Below, one piece after another: positions 38,201 to 53,200 of a stretch of 64,000 nucleotides of DNA. The notes under the pieces were generated by a model, which was given only the letters and a program-made list of their open reading frames with translations, had not been told where the DNA came from and made no database searches. The stretch is taken from contig OZ020306.1 of NCBI GenBank assembly GCA_963971305.1, positions 41,809,512-41,873,511 of the forward strand, in the 5' to 3' direction. The stretch comes from Arcuatula senhousia. Taxonomy: Eukaryota; Mollusca; Bivalvia; Mytilida; Mytilidae. Made by a program: the position numbers and the translations under genes. Position 1 is the first letter of the stretch, and every line of letters starts with the position of its first letter.

Positions 38201-41200
38201 TGGATAAAAAAATGCAGAAAAAATTGTTGTCTGTTTTAAAATGTATATTTACTTGTTATTAAAAAAATATTCTGAATAAATGCACAGACTCAGTTATAAC
38301 TGAAGTGATAAAACGCTTATACAAAACAAAAAGATAAGTTTTATTCCGCTTTCGGTTATATTCTTAATTCTACGCACACCCGTAATAATTCTTTTTCTTT
38401 TAAACAAAACTGATATTTTTGTCTTGTGGATCTTTATAGCAAAGATTCCGACCGTTACATACTAGCCCTGGCATACTACGATACTAGGTATTAATCTAAC
38501 ATGTAAGAAACGTTTGACTAAAAAAATAATGAAATTATTATTGACGAATATAGATAGACAACATGATAGATATAAACATTTTTCATGGACAAAAGAACAC
38601 TTAAGAAAATTGTTTCGTTAGAAATTGATAAATTTATCTGTTTGGTCATTGTTAAAATATTTTTTTGGCATTTTTAAAATCAAATCTAATATTATACCGG
38701 TTTTCCAAGTTTTCTTCTCCTAGCGTGTCCGATGAAGATTAATCCAGAAAAGCGCTTCACACGCAGTGAAATTTTGCTTTTGTACATTTATTAAAATCAT
38801 TTCAAATTTTTGGTTGGCAAATCTAAAGACTGGACCCATTTAAGATGCAACTCGCCTTTTTCTTTAGGTTAGGAAAACGGAATAACACTTAACCGTTACT
38901 ACGCTGAGTAGAACAACCAACTATCATCATGTTTAAATGGCGATAGAGATGACCATTGCGTGTCGTTATCGTATTGGTACTTTGTGGTTATTGGATATTA
39001 GATGATGGTCACGTGACAATAGGGCCTTCTAGCCGTACAAAATGGCTGCACCCATCGTTCTAATTTATCGATACAAAACGCTCTCATACTCGCTTATTAG
39101 TGAAGATTGAAGAGTTTAACATGTATATTTATGTTTAGTAAAATGTGATGAAAAACATATGTAAAAATTATTTTTTTGCGAATTTTCCCTTTAAAGGCGA
39201 AAAATAGCCATTTTTCATGTTTTTGGCCTTCAGAATGAAAACTATTGCAGATAGAGATTAGCTGTTGCTTGCTTAAATGTTAAGCTCATAAAGATCTACA
39301 AAATTCTCCATAGGGTCGAAGTTGTCAGATGACCCCTTATAAGGGTAACGGCCCCTGAAAAATAGCGATTTTTCATGTTTTTGGCCTACAGAATGAAAAC
39401 TATTGCAGATAGAGATTCGCTGTTGCTTGCTTAAATGTTCAGCTCATTTAGCTCTACAAAATTCTCCTTAGGGTTGAAGTTGTCAGATGACCCCTTATAG
39501 GGGTTAGGGCCCCTGAAAAATAGCGTTTTTTCATGTTTCTGTCCTACATAATGGAAACTATTGCAGACAGAGATTAGCTGTTGCTTGCTTAAATGTTCAG
39601 CTCATTTGGCTCTACAAAATTCTCCATAGGGTCGAAGTTGTCAGATGACCCCTTATAGGGGTTAGGGCCCCTGAAAAAAGCGAATTTTCATGTTTTTGGC
39701 CTACAGAATGAAAACTATTGCAGATAGAGATTAGCTGTTGATTGCTTAAATGTTCAGCTCATTTAGCTCTACAAAAGTCTCCATAGGGTTGAAGTTGTCA
39801 GATGACTCCTTATAGGGGTTATGGCCCCTTATAGGTGAAAAATGGTGTTTTTGGCCTATAGAATGAAAACTATTGCAGGTAGAGAAAAGCTGTTGCTTGC
39901 TTAAATGTTGAGCTCATTTAGCTCTACAAAAGTATAGGGTCAACATCAAGACCAGGTGAGCGATTCAGGCTCCTGGGAGCCTCTTGTTCATTCTCCCTTT
40001 ACTTGTTTTCTTTCTGAATCAATATTATGTATTCCCCTCAGTTACCTCATTTAAATAAATCTAAAAATAGAATGGTTTGTTTACATGATTGTGTAATTTC
40101 TTTCATGTAATTATTTGAGCAACTTGAGTAAGATATAACCATTTTCTTATTGTTTTGTGAATAAATACTCATCCCAAGCTGGAGATAATTTAGATTTACT
40201 GGTAATTATTTGTTTTGACACTTTGCCAATTTGCACAAAACATCGATATTTTGTCAAACTGGCTTGGACAATTAACAATTAAAGCCATTCAGCTGTAATA
40301 CTTCAGGATTGTTTGAATAGTAATTTGTTGATCATTACTGTTTTGACACCTTTTTATTGTTTTCATCAAAAGATGTGAGCTTGGGTTAACACTTGTTGTT
40401 TGTAAATATGAAAAGGGGGACCATTACCGGGATTTACGATCTTGCTGTCATAATAAAATACACAAATAATATAACAGTTTATTTTTATTTTCACAAATAA
40501 TTACAAAACAATTTTATTTTCATTAAAAAATCTTCATCTGTAGTCTTTCTACCTGTAAAAAAGAGACAAATTTTCAGGGTTCTCTGTCATAGAAAAAGAT
40601 CGCCGATTTTATACAAAACTTTTTTTCCCCAGATTTTCATCATGAAAAGGGGGTGCGCATTGTACATAAATGCGCACTATACACGGCAAAATACGGTATG
40701 CTTGCATTGAGTTTTCATTATATTTTAAGACTAAAGAGACATCTCATTATCTTCTATTTCTAGCTGAGAGTTGAGTTGCCTAGAATTTGTAAAACTATTA
40801 AAGATTTTGTGTTATTTTGAAAAGATGTAAAATTTTCTAACTGTTTAGTAATGAATGAGCTATTTTAAACGTCCCCGAAATAGCTGAGAAAATAAGGTTT
40901 TTCCAACCTGGCCATTTCCAAATTATGGTAAATGATTTTGGAAATAGTGTTCTAAGGGAAGTAATTCAATGTATTAGCTAAAATGATTTTGAATTATTTC
41001 TTATTTTTCAGTTATTAAAGTGTGACAAATGCCAGAATACCTATCATCCAGAATGTTTAGGACCTAATTATCCAACAAAACCATCTAAAAAGAAAAATAT
41101 ATGGGTAAGAAATGAACAATATTATTTTCTGTGTGCAGAATTATTGAAATGGCAAATTATTCCCCCCAAAAAAAGGATTCATTATGAGAAGAAATGCAAT

Positions 41201-44200
41201 AGATCTTCAATTCAGTAACTTCTTTGGGCTGTGTGCAGTATTGTAACTTTAAACTCCATTACCTTACAATAGATTATTCTGAATTCACATTGAAGATACT
41301 AAACTTCTCTTATGTACATGATTTCATTCAATGTTAAAATTTTTGTTGCATGTTGGACTGGCTTGCTTTCTGTGATGCAATGCAGGATAGAAATTAGTTT
41401 AATCTTGTATTCTAATTTGAAGTGTTGAAGTTGAAGTACAGAATTATTTTGAATAAGTGCCAAAAAATGCTTTAAAAAGTCATTACCATTGTGTTGACAT
41501 TTAAACAGCATTCTTAATGATTTTGAATCTGACAGACATAATTGTATAAAATGTATTTTTTTTTCAAGGTATGTACAAAGTGTGTGAAGTGTAAAAGCTG
41601 TGGTGCTACAACCCCAGGGACAACTAGTAATGCAACATGGACCTATGATTTCCAGCTTTGTCATATATGTGGTCAACTGATGGACAAAGGTTGGTAAAAG
41701 TTCTTTTTTGCCCGGATTTCACAGAGTGAAAAATCTGGGTTATAGAATAGCGAATGTCAAGCAGGAAGGCAGGTGCACCTGCTGGTGGGGATAAAATTTT
41801 TGTAACAGTTTTCTCAGCAAATAATTATCCTAACCCCTTGATATTTGATATACAGTATGAACATGATGGGTGGGATTCAATTTCTCCAACTACCTGTGAA
41901 ACAAAATCTGGCCATTTTCGACAGAATTTTTTCCTGTTTTGGGGAAAAGTAATGTCTTTAAAAAACAATGGAATTCATTTTATGATGGGCATTAAATATT
42001 CATTTGCATTGGTTTCATAAAACTCCATAAACATATGATTCATACACTATGTATATTGTTTAATGTATAATGTTTAACTTGACTCATTTGAAAATTATAA
42101 AACACATGATGAAAAAATATATAGATTGAGAAATCTTTAAATGTATACTACAGAATTGCTTCTTTCCTTTTGTGATTTGCTATCCATCTTGTGACTTCAC
42201 TACAATTATAAAATCTGATTTGATTTCAGGCAATTTTTGTCCCATCTGCCACAAGTGTTATTCTGATGATGACTGGGATTGTAAGATGGTCCAATGTGCT
42301 AAATGTGATAGCTGGGTCCATGCTACTTGTGAAGGACTTTCAGGTATATCAATATCAGACCTATAAAATTGTTCAAAACAAAAAAATGAAAAACATATGG
42401 ATGTGAATGGAGAATTAAAAAAAACCCTAGAAACCTCAATAATTGACATTCAAGGATCATTTTAGAATTGTTTAAAATTAGCATATATAACATGCTCTTA
42501 ATGAGTAGGTACCAAAAAAAATGAAAGAATGCCAGGCTAAGTCTTTCTCAGTTACTTGAAGAAATTTTCTTCACACATTAAAGAAAAATTGCCATATTGT
42601 GTTGCTGAGACATAAGACACCATCTCACTCACTCTTTGCATATATAGATAGCATTCTTTTTGATTTTTCCAAATGTTTTTGAAAATAGTTAAACCTGTAT
42701 GACATTCTGAACAAAACTAGTATGGTTATAGTCATTCCAAAGTTCCGTCAGACACCGGACAAATTTGGTAAAAATTTGCTTGGTCCAGAAAAATATTTTG
42801 ACTTTTTCCATTGCAATGTACATGATAACAGGACTGGAAAAAAGTAAAAATACTTCGGAATCACTAATATTGAATTTATATTATCATTACAGATGAAATG
42901 TATGAGCGTGTTTCCTGTCTCCCAGATGATGTACATTACATATGTCGGATGTGTTCTGCTGGCAAACTAAGGCATTGGGAAATTGTTCTAAGAGACGACT
43001 TTATGGCTGGCATTAAATCTATCTTTTACTCAATATATAATGCAAAATGTTCTCAGTTTCTAGATGTTGAATCAAAGGCAAGTTTTTAATATAGTGAAAA
43101 AAATATATTATCATGACCTTAATTTAGTTGAAAAATAGATATACTGTGGTTTCATTTTAATTAATGGGGTACCAGTTTTCGTGGTTTTGGCTGGTAACAG
43201 TCAACCACAAAAATAAGATTTCTATAGGCAACCCTAATAGTCCACCAAATTAAGAATCCAACGAAATGTCTTTTTGGGGTAAACCCCGAAAATAAATGAA
43301 TCCTCAGAAGCTAGAATTATGGATTTTAAAACAGAAGAACAAGAAAATGTCCAAAAGACATCAAACAAAATGCCCAATCTTGCAATTTGGGACAAACAGA
43401 CAAACGGGTCCGAACACTATATGGCCCCCAGCTTTTGTAGATTGGGCATAAAAATTGTATAGGAAAAAAAACAAGATCATCATCTTAACTATGACTAATT
43501 TTCAGTTAATAAAGGTATTGTTTTATTTGTTTACTTGACTTCCTATGGTTTATGTCAAGAGTTGTAGTTGATTTTCTTGACATATCAAGTTTATCGTTAT
43601 ATGCAGTCAAACAGACGACACCTACAGAACATAAACCATATAAACTTTACAAAATGTATTGGGAAGTTTAAACAAAACTGCATTTTCAAATGAAAATATA
43701 AATATAAAATTTTACTATGCCTTAAAGCTTTGGAAAAAACTGTAAATCCATTGTTCGAAAATTTTATTGTTTTTTAAATATAAAATCTATATTTCTAGAA
43801 ATCTGATGAGGACAAACTTATAAATGTAGATGAGAGCAGTAATGATTCAGTCTCCACAAAGGATAGTGCTAGTTCTAGAGTTTCTTCTGCTAATATGGAA
43901 ACCCCAAAACCTTCAAAACCTGATGCAATTATTTCTTGTGATAACATGATGACTCCTATTCCTTCAATTCTTAAAAAGAAAGAAAATGTGATAGAAAATT
44001 TTCATGCAAATGAAAATTTAACAAATTCAAAAAGTGATGAATTGACGCAAAACTCAAGCATTAGAAATATGTTAATGAATGAAAATGTTGTTGCCATGGA
44101 AACTGATGATAGTAAGGGCAGTAACTCTTTTTTAAACTGTGATTCTCAAGTTGTAAATGTCTGTGATAGTGATAAAGATGAAGTGACTTCAAAACCCTCT

Positions 44201-47200
44201 GACGAACCAGATGGAAACAAATCCCTTGTCGTCAAAACGAGTCCTAATGTCGAACAGTTTATCAAAAATTTAGAAGGCTTGGTGCGGAAACGTACGTCAC
44301 CACAAGTTTCACCAAATCAAACAAGTGCAATAAATGACCAATCAAAACCTGAAACTAGTACAGCTTTACCAACTTCTAGCGGTGATGACAATTCTATACG
44401 ACTTAGTATTGATAGTAATTCAAGTTCTAGTGGAAGTCAGACTGAAATTAAGAAGACTCCTGAAAAGAAGGGGGCTGTTGTAAGATTTCAGAATGTGATA
44501 CCAGATGAGTTGCCTAGTAGGGCTTATCCTAAAGATCTCTTGACAGTACGGCAGAAAATTATAGCAGGTGGCTATATCACTGTGGTATGTTAGAAAATAC
44601 TTTGTCAGGCTAAAATTGACCTTGAATGCTTTAAAAATTCTTCATTTAGAATTGGATGAGATTGTTATATGTATTGTAAGATTTGTTTACTTTAATATAA
44701 GCCCATGTTCATATCAATTTCAGGTAGTATAAAGAACAAATATAACTTTCAAAAATAGAAACTTAAGATAGCTACCTGTAACATAATAACAGATTTCTTT
44801 ATACTTCAGTTGTATTGAAACCTTATTGGTGTTGTGTAATATTAATTTATATAAACAAGACTCTAGGTAAAAGATGAAGAAAAAATGCCAACAGCACATC
44901 AAGCAAATCTTAAATAAAAGAAACAATTAACTCAATTAAATTTCTGTTGTAGGAGGAGTTCAGTGAAGACATAGCCAACATTATAGAAATAGCTTTAACT
45001 GGTACAGAGGAACAGAGTGTAGTCAGAAAGAAGGCCATTAATTCTGTCAGGTCTATATTTGTCAAGGTAAGAATAGAAATTTAATGATTTTTGGCCGGCT
45101 TTCACGGAGTGAAAAATCCGGGTTATGAAATGGTGAATGTCGGGTGGGCGGGGAAGAAATTTTCGTAACAGTTTTCTCAGAAACTACTAATCACAGCCAC
45201 TTTATATTTGGTATACAGCATCAGGGTGGGGTCCCATAACGTGGGATATGATTTCAGGTATGTCGCTCACCTACTTCCTGTTTAAAGAAATCCGGCCAGT
45301 TTTGACTTTGACAGATTTTTTTTTGTCAAGGCATTAAAAAATATTTCTGGGGGACAGCTAGCAAGCTACATGTATGATGAATTTAATAAAGCACACACAG
45401 ATTTATATTTTTTCTTTACTGATTTTTCACATCCTCATCACACATTGGATACACTCCACAAGATCAGAAATGCAATTGTCAAGAGGCTATCTTTACTCGC
45501 TTTAAGATAGACTATTATACATGTATTTACCGATAGTCTTAAGATTGTTGACTGAACATTAAACACACATTACTTATTTTAAGAAAATAAATCTAAAGAC
45601 ATTATTACAAAACAACAAAAAAATGACAAAAAATAAGCACAATTTATCAGAAAATAGTTCTTTTTCACATACATTCTTTGAACAAATTCTCATTAATCAT
45701 GTTAATGTTACTTGATATTTTTTCAGCAAATGGAGAAATGTTTTCCATGGTACAATGTAAAGGGCTGTAGGATGTGGGAACACAACAGATTACTACCAAA
45801 GTAAGAGTCATTTAATATGGAAATGTTTGAAAATCAAAGACAGAAAAAAATAGAAATAAATTGAAAGAAGTTCAGTATTAATAGGTTTCTTAGTGGTTGT
45901 TTAACTTTGAAAATATATTCCCTCTGCTAAAAATGTTACTATACTTGAATGTTACAGCCTAATGATATCTAATTTATTTTCATGTAAAAGAGTGGGTTTT
46001 TTGCTGAAATTTTAAACTCTTATCAACTTTGATATCTTTTTAGGAACATGTTACCACAAGCAGTCGTGCCTCCTTTTGATGACCATACCTATGCTCAATG
46101 GCGAGAGAGAGAAGACAAGCCTTCCTCACCACAACCCTCCCCATTCAAGAAGATGATAGATACACCTGTCAAGAAACTCTTCCCTATTGGTAATATCTTC
46201 TGTCTGCTAATCAATCAAAAGTCAATAAACTATTTCCTTTTGGTAATACCTTTGGTTAACTAACAAGGGGTAGCTGAATAATTTGCTTTCAAATAAAAAT
46301 ACATAGTACATGAATATAAAAAGACAATCAGTTTTATTAACTTTTTTAGCAAAATAACTGTTTAGATATCATTATTTTGGGTTGGGTACTAATTTTTGTG
46401 TCTTTTGAAGATGGTCAACCACGAAAACAAGAACACAATCAAGTGTAAATTTTATATTAGTTCTCTCTAGGAACATGTGCAAATCACAACAATGAAATGT
46501 CTTTTTGGGGAAAACCACAAAATTTATCCTCAGTGAAAATAAGTGATTCCACAGTAATATTTTTATGCCCTGTGACATTAAGTTTTTATTGTAATGAAGA
46601 AGAGAAAGTTTTAATGCTTGTTGTTCATAAAAATTTACAAAAACAAGATGCAACAAATGTGCATGTATATTGTAACTTCTTGTTGTGCATTTATTTAACT
46701 TAATTTTTTTCACCATATGAATATTTTCAGTTGATCCCGATGAAGAAGGAGAGAAGGTCTTGACAACAGATCTGGCTGATGATGGACATGATACAAGGAG
46801 ATGTATACTCTGCTGGCATTATGGAGACGCTGATCCTAATGTAAGTACAGGGAATCATAAAAGTTCATCTGTCATGAATTAAATAGATATTGAAACTTCA
46901 TGAAGTTTAAGACACAAATAAAGAATTTAAAAACAAACTTTTAGGTAAAAAAATTTCAATGAAAAAGATATATCAGAGACACTACTGTCTAAAAAGCACA
47001 TCATAAAACCACTAAAAGTGCCAAACAGTTTGCTAAATTAGCCTTTTAATTGGAGTTAAATAAACTCATATTCAAACAAATCAAAATCTAAATCTGATAA
47101 AGTAATGACCTTGATTTATAGGTGGTTTGGTGGTGAAAAAGTGCCTCCTGACTCTGCCCTCTATATAGTTCTGGAACAGCTCTAAGCAAACTCACAATTT

Positions 47201-50200
47201 GTGATTAACATGTACATCTGGTATATAAATCTTCCAAATATTCTTACACATTAAATATAAGATTTTGTACTTCTGCATTTATATACAGAGAGAGGGTAGA
47301 TTGTTGTACACAGGACAAGATGACTGGGTTCATGTTAACTGTGCTCTGTGGTCAGCTGAGGTGTACGAGGAAGGAAAACATGGAGGCTTACAGAATGTAC
47401 CAGAGGCTGTTTCCAGAGGCAAAAAGATGGTAGGCTATATTCACTTTACGAAGTTGCGAAGGGTATAATGTTTTTGACTGGTCTGTCCGTCCGTCTGTGA
47501 TCAAAGTTTGTGAACACAACTTCTATTAAACTACTGAACAGAATTTAACGAAACTTGATATGCAAGAAGTACACCATAATGTAGTTGTGCATGTTACCAG
47601 GAATTTTTGATCCGCAAATTTTTGTGGGAACTATGGCCCTTTGGACTTAAGAATTTGCAGAAAATCATGATTACAGTTTGTGAACGCAACTCCTCTTAAA
47701 CTACTGAACAGAATTAAACGAAACTTGATATGCAAGAAGTACACCATATGTAGTTGTGCATATTACCAGGAATTTTTTATCCGCAAATTTTTGTGGGAGT
47801 TTTGTGTGGACTTAGAAATTTGCAGAAAATCATGATAACAGTTTGTAAAACTTCTAAACTACTGAATAGAATTTAATGAAACTTGATATGCAAGAAGTAT
47901 AACTTATGTTGTAAAAAGCCCAGAATTTTCTTTAATTTTTTTTACCTCTCTTTACAAGTTAATGCTGAAATAGAAATAATAAAATAATATGACAGTATTA
48001 TGTAGGTGTAGACAATTACTTCAGACTTTGTCACTTGTTTTAATTCTGCATCATCAGGTGAAATAATCTGAGATTGTGCAAGCAGTGCCTTTTGTTGACT
48101 TTAACATTGCTCTTGTGTTTTATCTGTCACATCAAATCAGGAATATTTTTTTAGTATTTGAAATCAAAACCAGTTTGTAGGTAGAACTATGAATGATTCT
48201 AATTCATTTACTTACATCTTACTATTACAGAAATGTGATACCTGCCAGAGAACTGGTGCTACTGTAGGTTGTAACACAAGAGGTTGTCCTGCCAATTATC
48301 ACTTCATGTGTGGACGACTGGAGGGATGTCTGTTCCAGGAAGACAAGAAGATATTCTGTCCTCAACATAAAGATAGATCTGATGGATTGGTATGTACATG
48401 CGAGAGAATGTGAATAAATGATCAGAAATCTGTATTCAATATAATAATTGTTACTACATTGTATTTTAGGCTTGCAAGCTATTCATCCATGTAAAAATCT
48501 GCTCTGGTTGCATGTATGATTTTTGGCTGGAAATCATGGAGTGTAAAATCCAGTGTATAAAATGATGAATGTTGTATGGGAGGGGAAATAATTTTCCTCA
48601 CAGTTTTCTCAGCAACTACTAATCACATCCTCTTGATATTTTGTAAGCAGTATCAGCATTGGGTTCACTCAGTGGGATTCAATTTCAGGTCTGTTGCTCA
48701 CCTACTTCCTGTTGAATGAAATCCAGCCATTTGTTACTTTGACAGATTTTTCATAGTTTGAAATATTTGTTTGTTTTACAGCTTGTTGAGAAAGATAAAT
48801 TTGCTGTCCTTAGAAGAGTGAGTGTTGATAGAGAAAACCTGAAAATCACCAAGAAGAGCTGGACAAAGGGTCTCACTGCTGCAGAAATTAATATTCTTAT
48901 AGGTAATTGTTTGTACATTATGCCAAATGTTAAATACAATGTTTCAGTTGAATTTATTTCTGTCTCTCATCAATATATTGTTAAACTCATACAAAAAAAC
49001 AAGGGAGATACTACTTTCACTACCCCTTCCGGACATTGAAGGACAGGGTTAAGATTTATCCCAACACATACTTATATATGATCATTTGAAGAATTCAATG
49101 TTGGAAACTATGTCTGAAAGAGAAATTTTCCTCCACATTGTATTACACACATAGAAGTCATTTTTATTCTTGAACATTTCAAAGAACTTTGTAAATGGCA
49201 TCTTTAAAGTAAAAAATAAGATTACATTTGGGATCCTCTTGTTTATTTTGCAGGTTCCTGTACAATAGAATCTCTGGGACACCTGACAGCTTTGTCTGAT
49301 TGTAAAGGAGTCATTCTTCCTGTTGGATTCTGGTAAGATAAATAGTAGAGGAAATAGATTATTGATATGAAAACCCATACATGTGCAAACAAACCCAAGT
49401 ACAAATACTCACAGTCATTGAACTATATTGAAAGAAAATCTTTGTAAAATTCAGGAGAAAACTAGTATCTTTAACAGTTTACAGGAAACATGAGAAAATA
49501 AAACTGTTATTGTTCCTAATGGTAAATACACACACATCAATGAAGATTAAATGCCATAGTTACACATTGAATAGAAAATTAAGTACTGACTTTCTTAAGT
49601 GGTGTTCACGTTGGGGTCAAGTAACAGTCTATTGGCCTATATATTCGCAAGCAATTTATCAAGCACCAACCATCAATTCTGATATGACATTTATCAACCT
49701 TAAAGAAGGAACTTATTGGTCTTGAAATTAAATTTTCTGAATGTATGCATTCAATCTAAAGATATTAAGCAGAAGTTTCTAGTATAAGATAGCTAAATGG
49801 ATGCAGTTGGTTTGTAACAAGATTGCCACATACTGTAAAAGGCTGATTAAATGAGTTCATTCAATGTTTCTATCTTTTCAGCTCATCTAGAGTTTATTGG
49901 AGTACCAAGGACTCCAGGAGAAGATGTGTCTACACCTGTAGGATTGTTGAATATCGACCAGAAAGCCTGAAGTCACCAGAGGCTACCATCAAGGACATGA
50001 CCATCATTCACGACATAAATCATCCAAACTATGTGCCTTTGTCAAAGTTAGATATCCCTGGTATCAACCTATTTCCAAATCGCAAACGTGCCAATATCAT
50101 TGACATTACAGATGAAGATGTTTCTATCCTTTCTGTTGAAACATCACGAACAATGTCTGCCACCTCAAGCATTGAAAAGGATCGGACGAAATCTTTCACT

Positions 50201-53200
50201 GGTGACGAATCGCTCAGCTCATCTTGGCCAGCTCCTAATAAGAAGCGTAGGAGTGATCCAGTACCCTTAGATCTTTCACTTCTTTCCCCTACAACATTAA
50301 GACTGCTGAACAAAGACCCAGAGAAGTATAAGAGAGAAGTTAGTGACACTGAAACAATTATTGTGAGGCCTCCCCAACCAGCTTTGCCAGTTATTGATGA
50401 AAACCCTCTTGCACAGATTGCTAGCAGGTTAAACAGTGCAGCTGCCAAGAGCAGACAAAAGAGCGAGGACAGAGTCATCCCAGGGAAGTCGAAGATCGTT
50501 ATACCTGAACGACCTGCTAGTGCACCAACACTTGTAAGGTCAAGGTCAAATTCAGTGGAGCGTGTCATGTCACCGCCACAGCTGTGTTCATCTCCCAATG
50601 TTCTACCTCAAGTTGCTGAAATGGTAAATGATGAAATGAAAATGGCTGATTCTCAAAATGAGATGTCTATGGAAATGAATGAAAGCTTAGAATCTATTAT
50701 TAAGGAACTGTCTTCAGGTGATGAGAATGCTATAATAGTTATCTCAGACCATGGGGAACTCTCTGAAGAAGATTATTCAATGATTGCCCAATACACAATG
50801 GGTGCACAGGAAAATCGGTTGACTAACACTGAAGCAGAGGTCGTTGAGTCAACAGAGGACGAAGTCAAGGCAATTCAGATAAATGAAGCTATGGATACTG
50901 AATATTTTGATAATTCCAAGCCATTAGAAAATGACCACACTGTCAAACCAGAGTCAAATGTAGTTTCTTCAGTTGATCAGATTACACAAAATAAGCAAGA
51001 AGCTCCATCTGATGTGCAAAATGATCCTGCAAAATCCAACTCTTTGACTTCAGATCAAGCTACCGAGGTGCCACCAGGGTCCATCAAAGTCCCTAATGAT
51101 AGAAATTTGGTATTGTTTCAAAACAAAAGCAAAGACAGAATTATTCTCACAAAAGAAGGGACTTTTGTTCAGCATATTGATAAGGAAAAGGTGGATAAGC
51201 AAGCAACAAGCTCTGATGAAAAGTCAACTATTGAAAGAATGGAACTTACTGGGTGCTCTACAGAATCTGTTGATATTGAGAAGATTTCAGACTTGACTAG
51301 CTCTAAAGGTATACATTACCTGTGTGGATAATTTGGGATTTTTTTTATAAATGTAGGGTAAATGAGCATCCGAAAAAAATGTTATCAATAGTACTGGCCT
51401 AAGAAGGACAACCCTTGTAAACAATAAACAAAATATTCAAACAAGTTTTGAAATATTAAAGAACAAAATGTTAAAGTTTGTAAAATATTAAATTTTATTT
51501 TAAAAAACATGAATGATTCCATATGTGGATAAATAGAAAATCTCAGCCTTTTAGAAATCAATTAAAAATATGAATAGATGTTGTTTTTTTTTAAAGATTT
51601 TAGTTACATGTAAGAAATAACTGAAAAATTTTAAATTCAATGAAAATGATAAGTTAGGATAGTTTATGTAACAATGAGATAATTGAAGTCATTTATACAA
51701 TATCTATTATTTATTTTTTTACAGAAATTCCAGCTGCAGAAGTAGCAAAGCCATGTGCTGAGGTACCTAAAGCAGACAATTCTGAAAGTACCATCCTGGA
51801 ACAAGTAAGAGGTTACCAAGATAAGACTGAAGAGTCTAAATTGAAGAGGGATTGTCCTGTTTTGGAGAAGGTTGATGAGAGCTCAGACAGTATGTCTGAA
51901 GAGACGGAAGCTATGCCAGTCCTAGTAGTAGAGAGTCCCATGAAGCACAAGCTGAATGCATCAGCTGATTCAGAATCTGCCAGGAAAGTACTGGACCTTG
52001 ATATGGTTAATCAGTCAGTAGACAAAGAGGTTCCAATGGAAACAAAACCTGTAGAAGAGACGAACCAGATATGTCAACCCACTGCTGAACTATGGGCCTT
52101 GGATAAACAAAAAGAAGATGAGTCTAGTATGGAATCTGAAGAGAAAGTTTATAGCCCACCAAAGAATTTTGATTTGAGAGATTCAGGAAAATTCATTCTG
52201 CACCCTGAAACTGGTGATTTTGTCCCAAAACCAGATTCACCAGAAAAGAAGATGCTTTCAACAAATAAATCTTCTTCTGACAGTAGAAAAGAGAAAACTA
52301 AAGAACGTAACTTGTTCGAAACTCTGGCAACGTCCCCTGTTGAGAAGAATGATGATGATGAATCAAAGAAAGCTGATCTTTTGAAAGGCCTTGGTCTAGA
52401 AAAGACACCACCCAAACCAAAACGTAAATCCTACCCATTGAGAAGAAGGTCTATATTTAGTGATGAAGAATACCAGTTGGATGTTTCATTGCATGAGAAA
52501 CTATCAGAGAAGATCAAGGCTGAGAGTCTGTCCAAGAGCACTCCTGGTGAAGAGGGGCCTTTCAAATGCCAGACTTGTAAGAGGCATTATAGAACCAAAG
52601 AGAGCTATAGCAAACATGTCAAGGACTGTGATTTTGAGGTTAGTAGTACTACAGATGAGGAGGAGGAAAAGGAGGGAGAGGGGTCAAGGAGAGGTCGTTA
52701 CCCCATGAGGGAGTCCACCATCGTCCAGTCTGTAGTCAGTCAGGTGGATGAGATAGAGAGGAAATCAGGTGTCCGAAAACCAGGACGGACAGGGAGTAGA
52801 GATATGTCTCCAAAGGTATTGTTAGATAGACTTTCACCTTCAAGGTTGGATACGAAGAAGTCTGCACAGAAAGAAAGTGACCTGACGTCACCTACCGTCA
52901 AGAGAGGTAGGGGACGTCCTCCCAAACTTCAGCATTCTATATCTATTGATTCTTCATCCAGTACATCTAGCAAATCTAAGCAAGATAGTGAAAAAGAAAA
53001 GCCAGTTGCAAGTAACACACCCACAACTGAAAAGAGAGGAAGAGGAAGACCACCATTGAATAAAACACCAGTGTCTAAAAATGAAGAGGAAAGTTCATCT
53101 AAAATAGAAGAGGAAAGTTCATCAGCTATAGAAATTTCTGAGGAGGAAAGTCCAGAAAAGGAGACAAAGAGGTCAAGAGGTCGACCTCCTAAAGAGATCA

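Larger units (their letters stand above)
34622..39988 (+). mobile_element. Helentron-like element, AGCTCACC family, copy 2, interrupted
   Basis: Head AGCTCACCTGGACCGAAGGT then CCATGTGAGCT, followed by a (GTC)n run at about 34675-34710. Core units of about 165 bp, and 3' end ACCAGGTGAGCGATTCAGG, hairpin GGCTCCTGGGAGCC and TCTTGTT. Between units it is split by a 3.84-kb insertion (35349-39190); the flanking core sequence rejoins cleanly when this is removed. Confidence 0.78.
31583..40699. mobile_element. ATACCGTATTTTGCCG element, expanded to 9.1 kb by nested insertions
   Basis: Left end ATACCGTATTTTGCCGTGTA continuing TAGTGC; the right end at 40699 reversed gives the same string. Subterminal GGGTGCGCA occurs inside both ends. 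Subtracting the nested elements at 31670-32936, 33296-34582 and 34622-39988 leaves about 1.2 kb, similar to the related 59344-60789 element. It accounts for most of intron 12. Confidence 0.65.

Noticed and set aside
41299..41676. 125-codon minus-strand frame near exon 14
   Set aside because: It overlaps exon 14 in antisense and otherwise intron; no domain.
50029..50598. Minus-strand open frame of 189 codons opposite exon 26
   Set aside because: It is the antisense shadow of a Ser-rich KMT2 exon with conserved splice phase; its own composition (Leu/Ser-rich) shows no domain.
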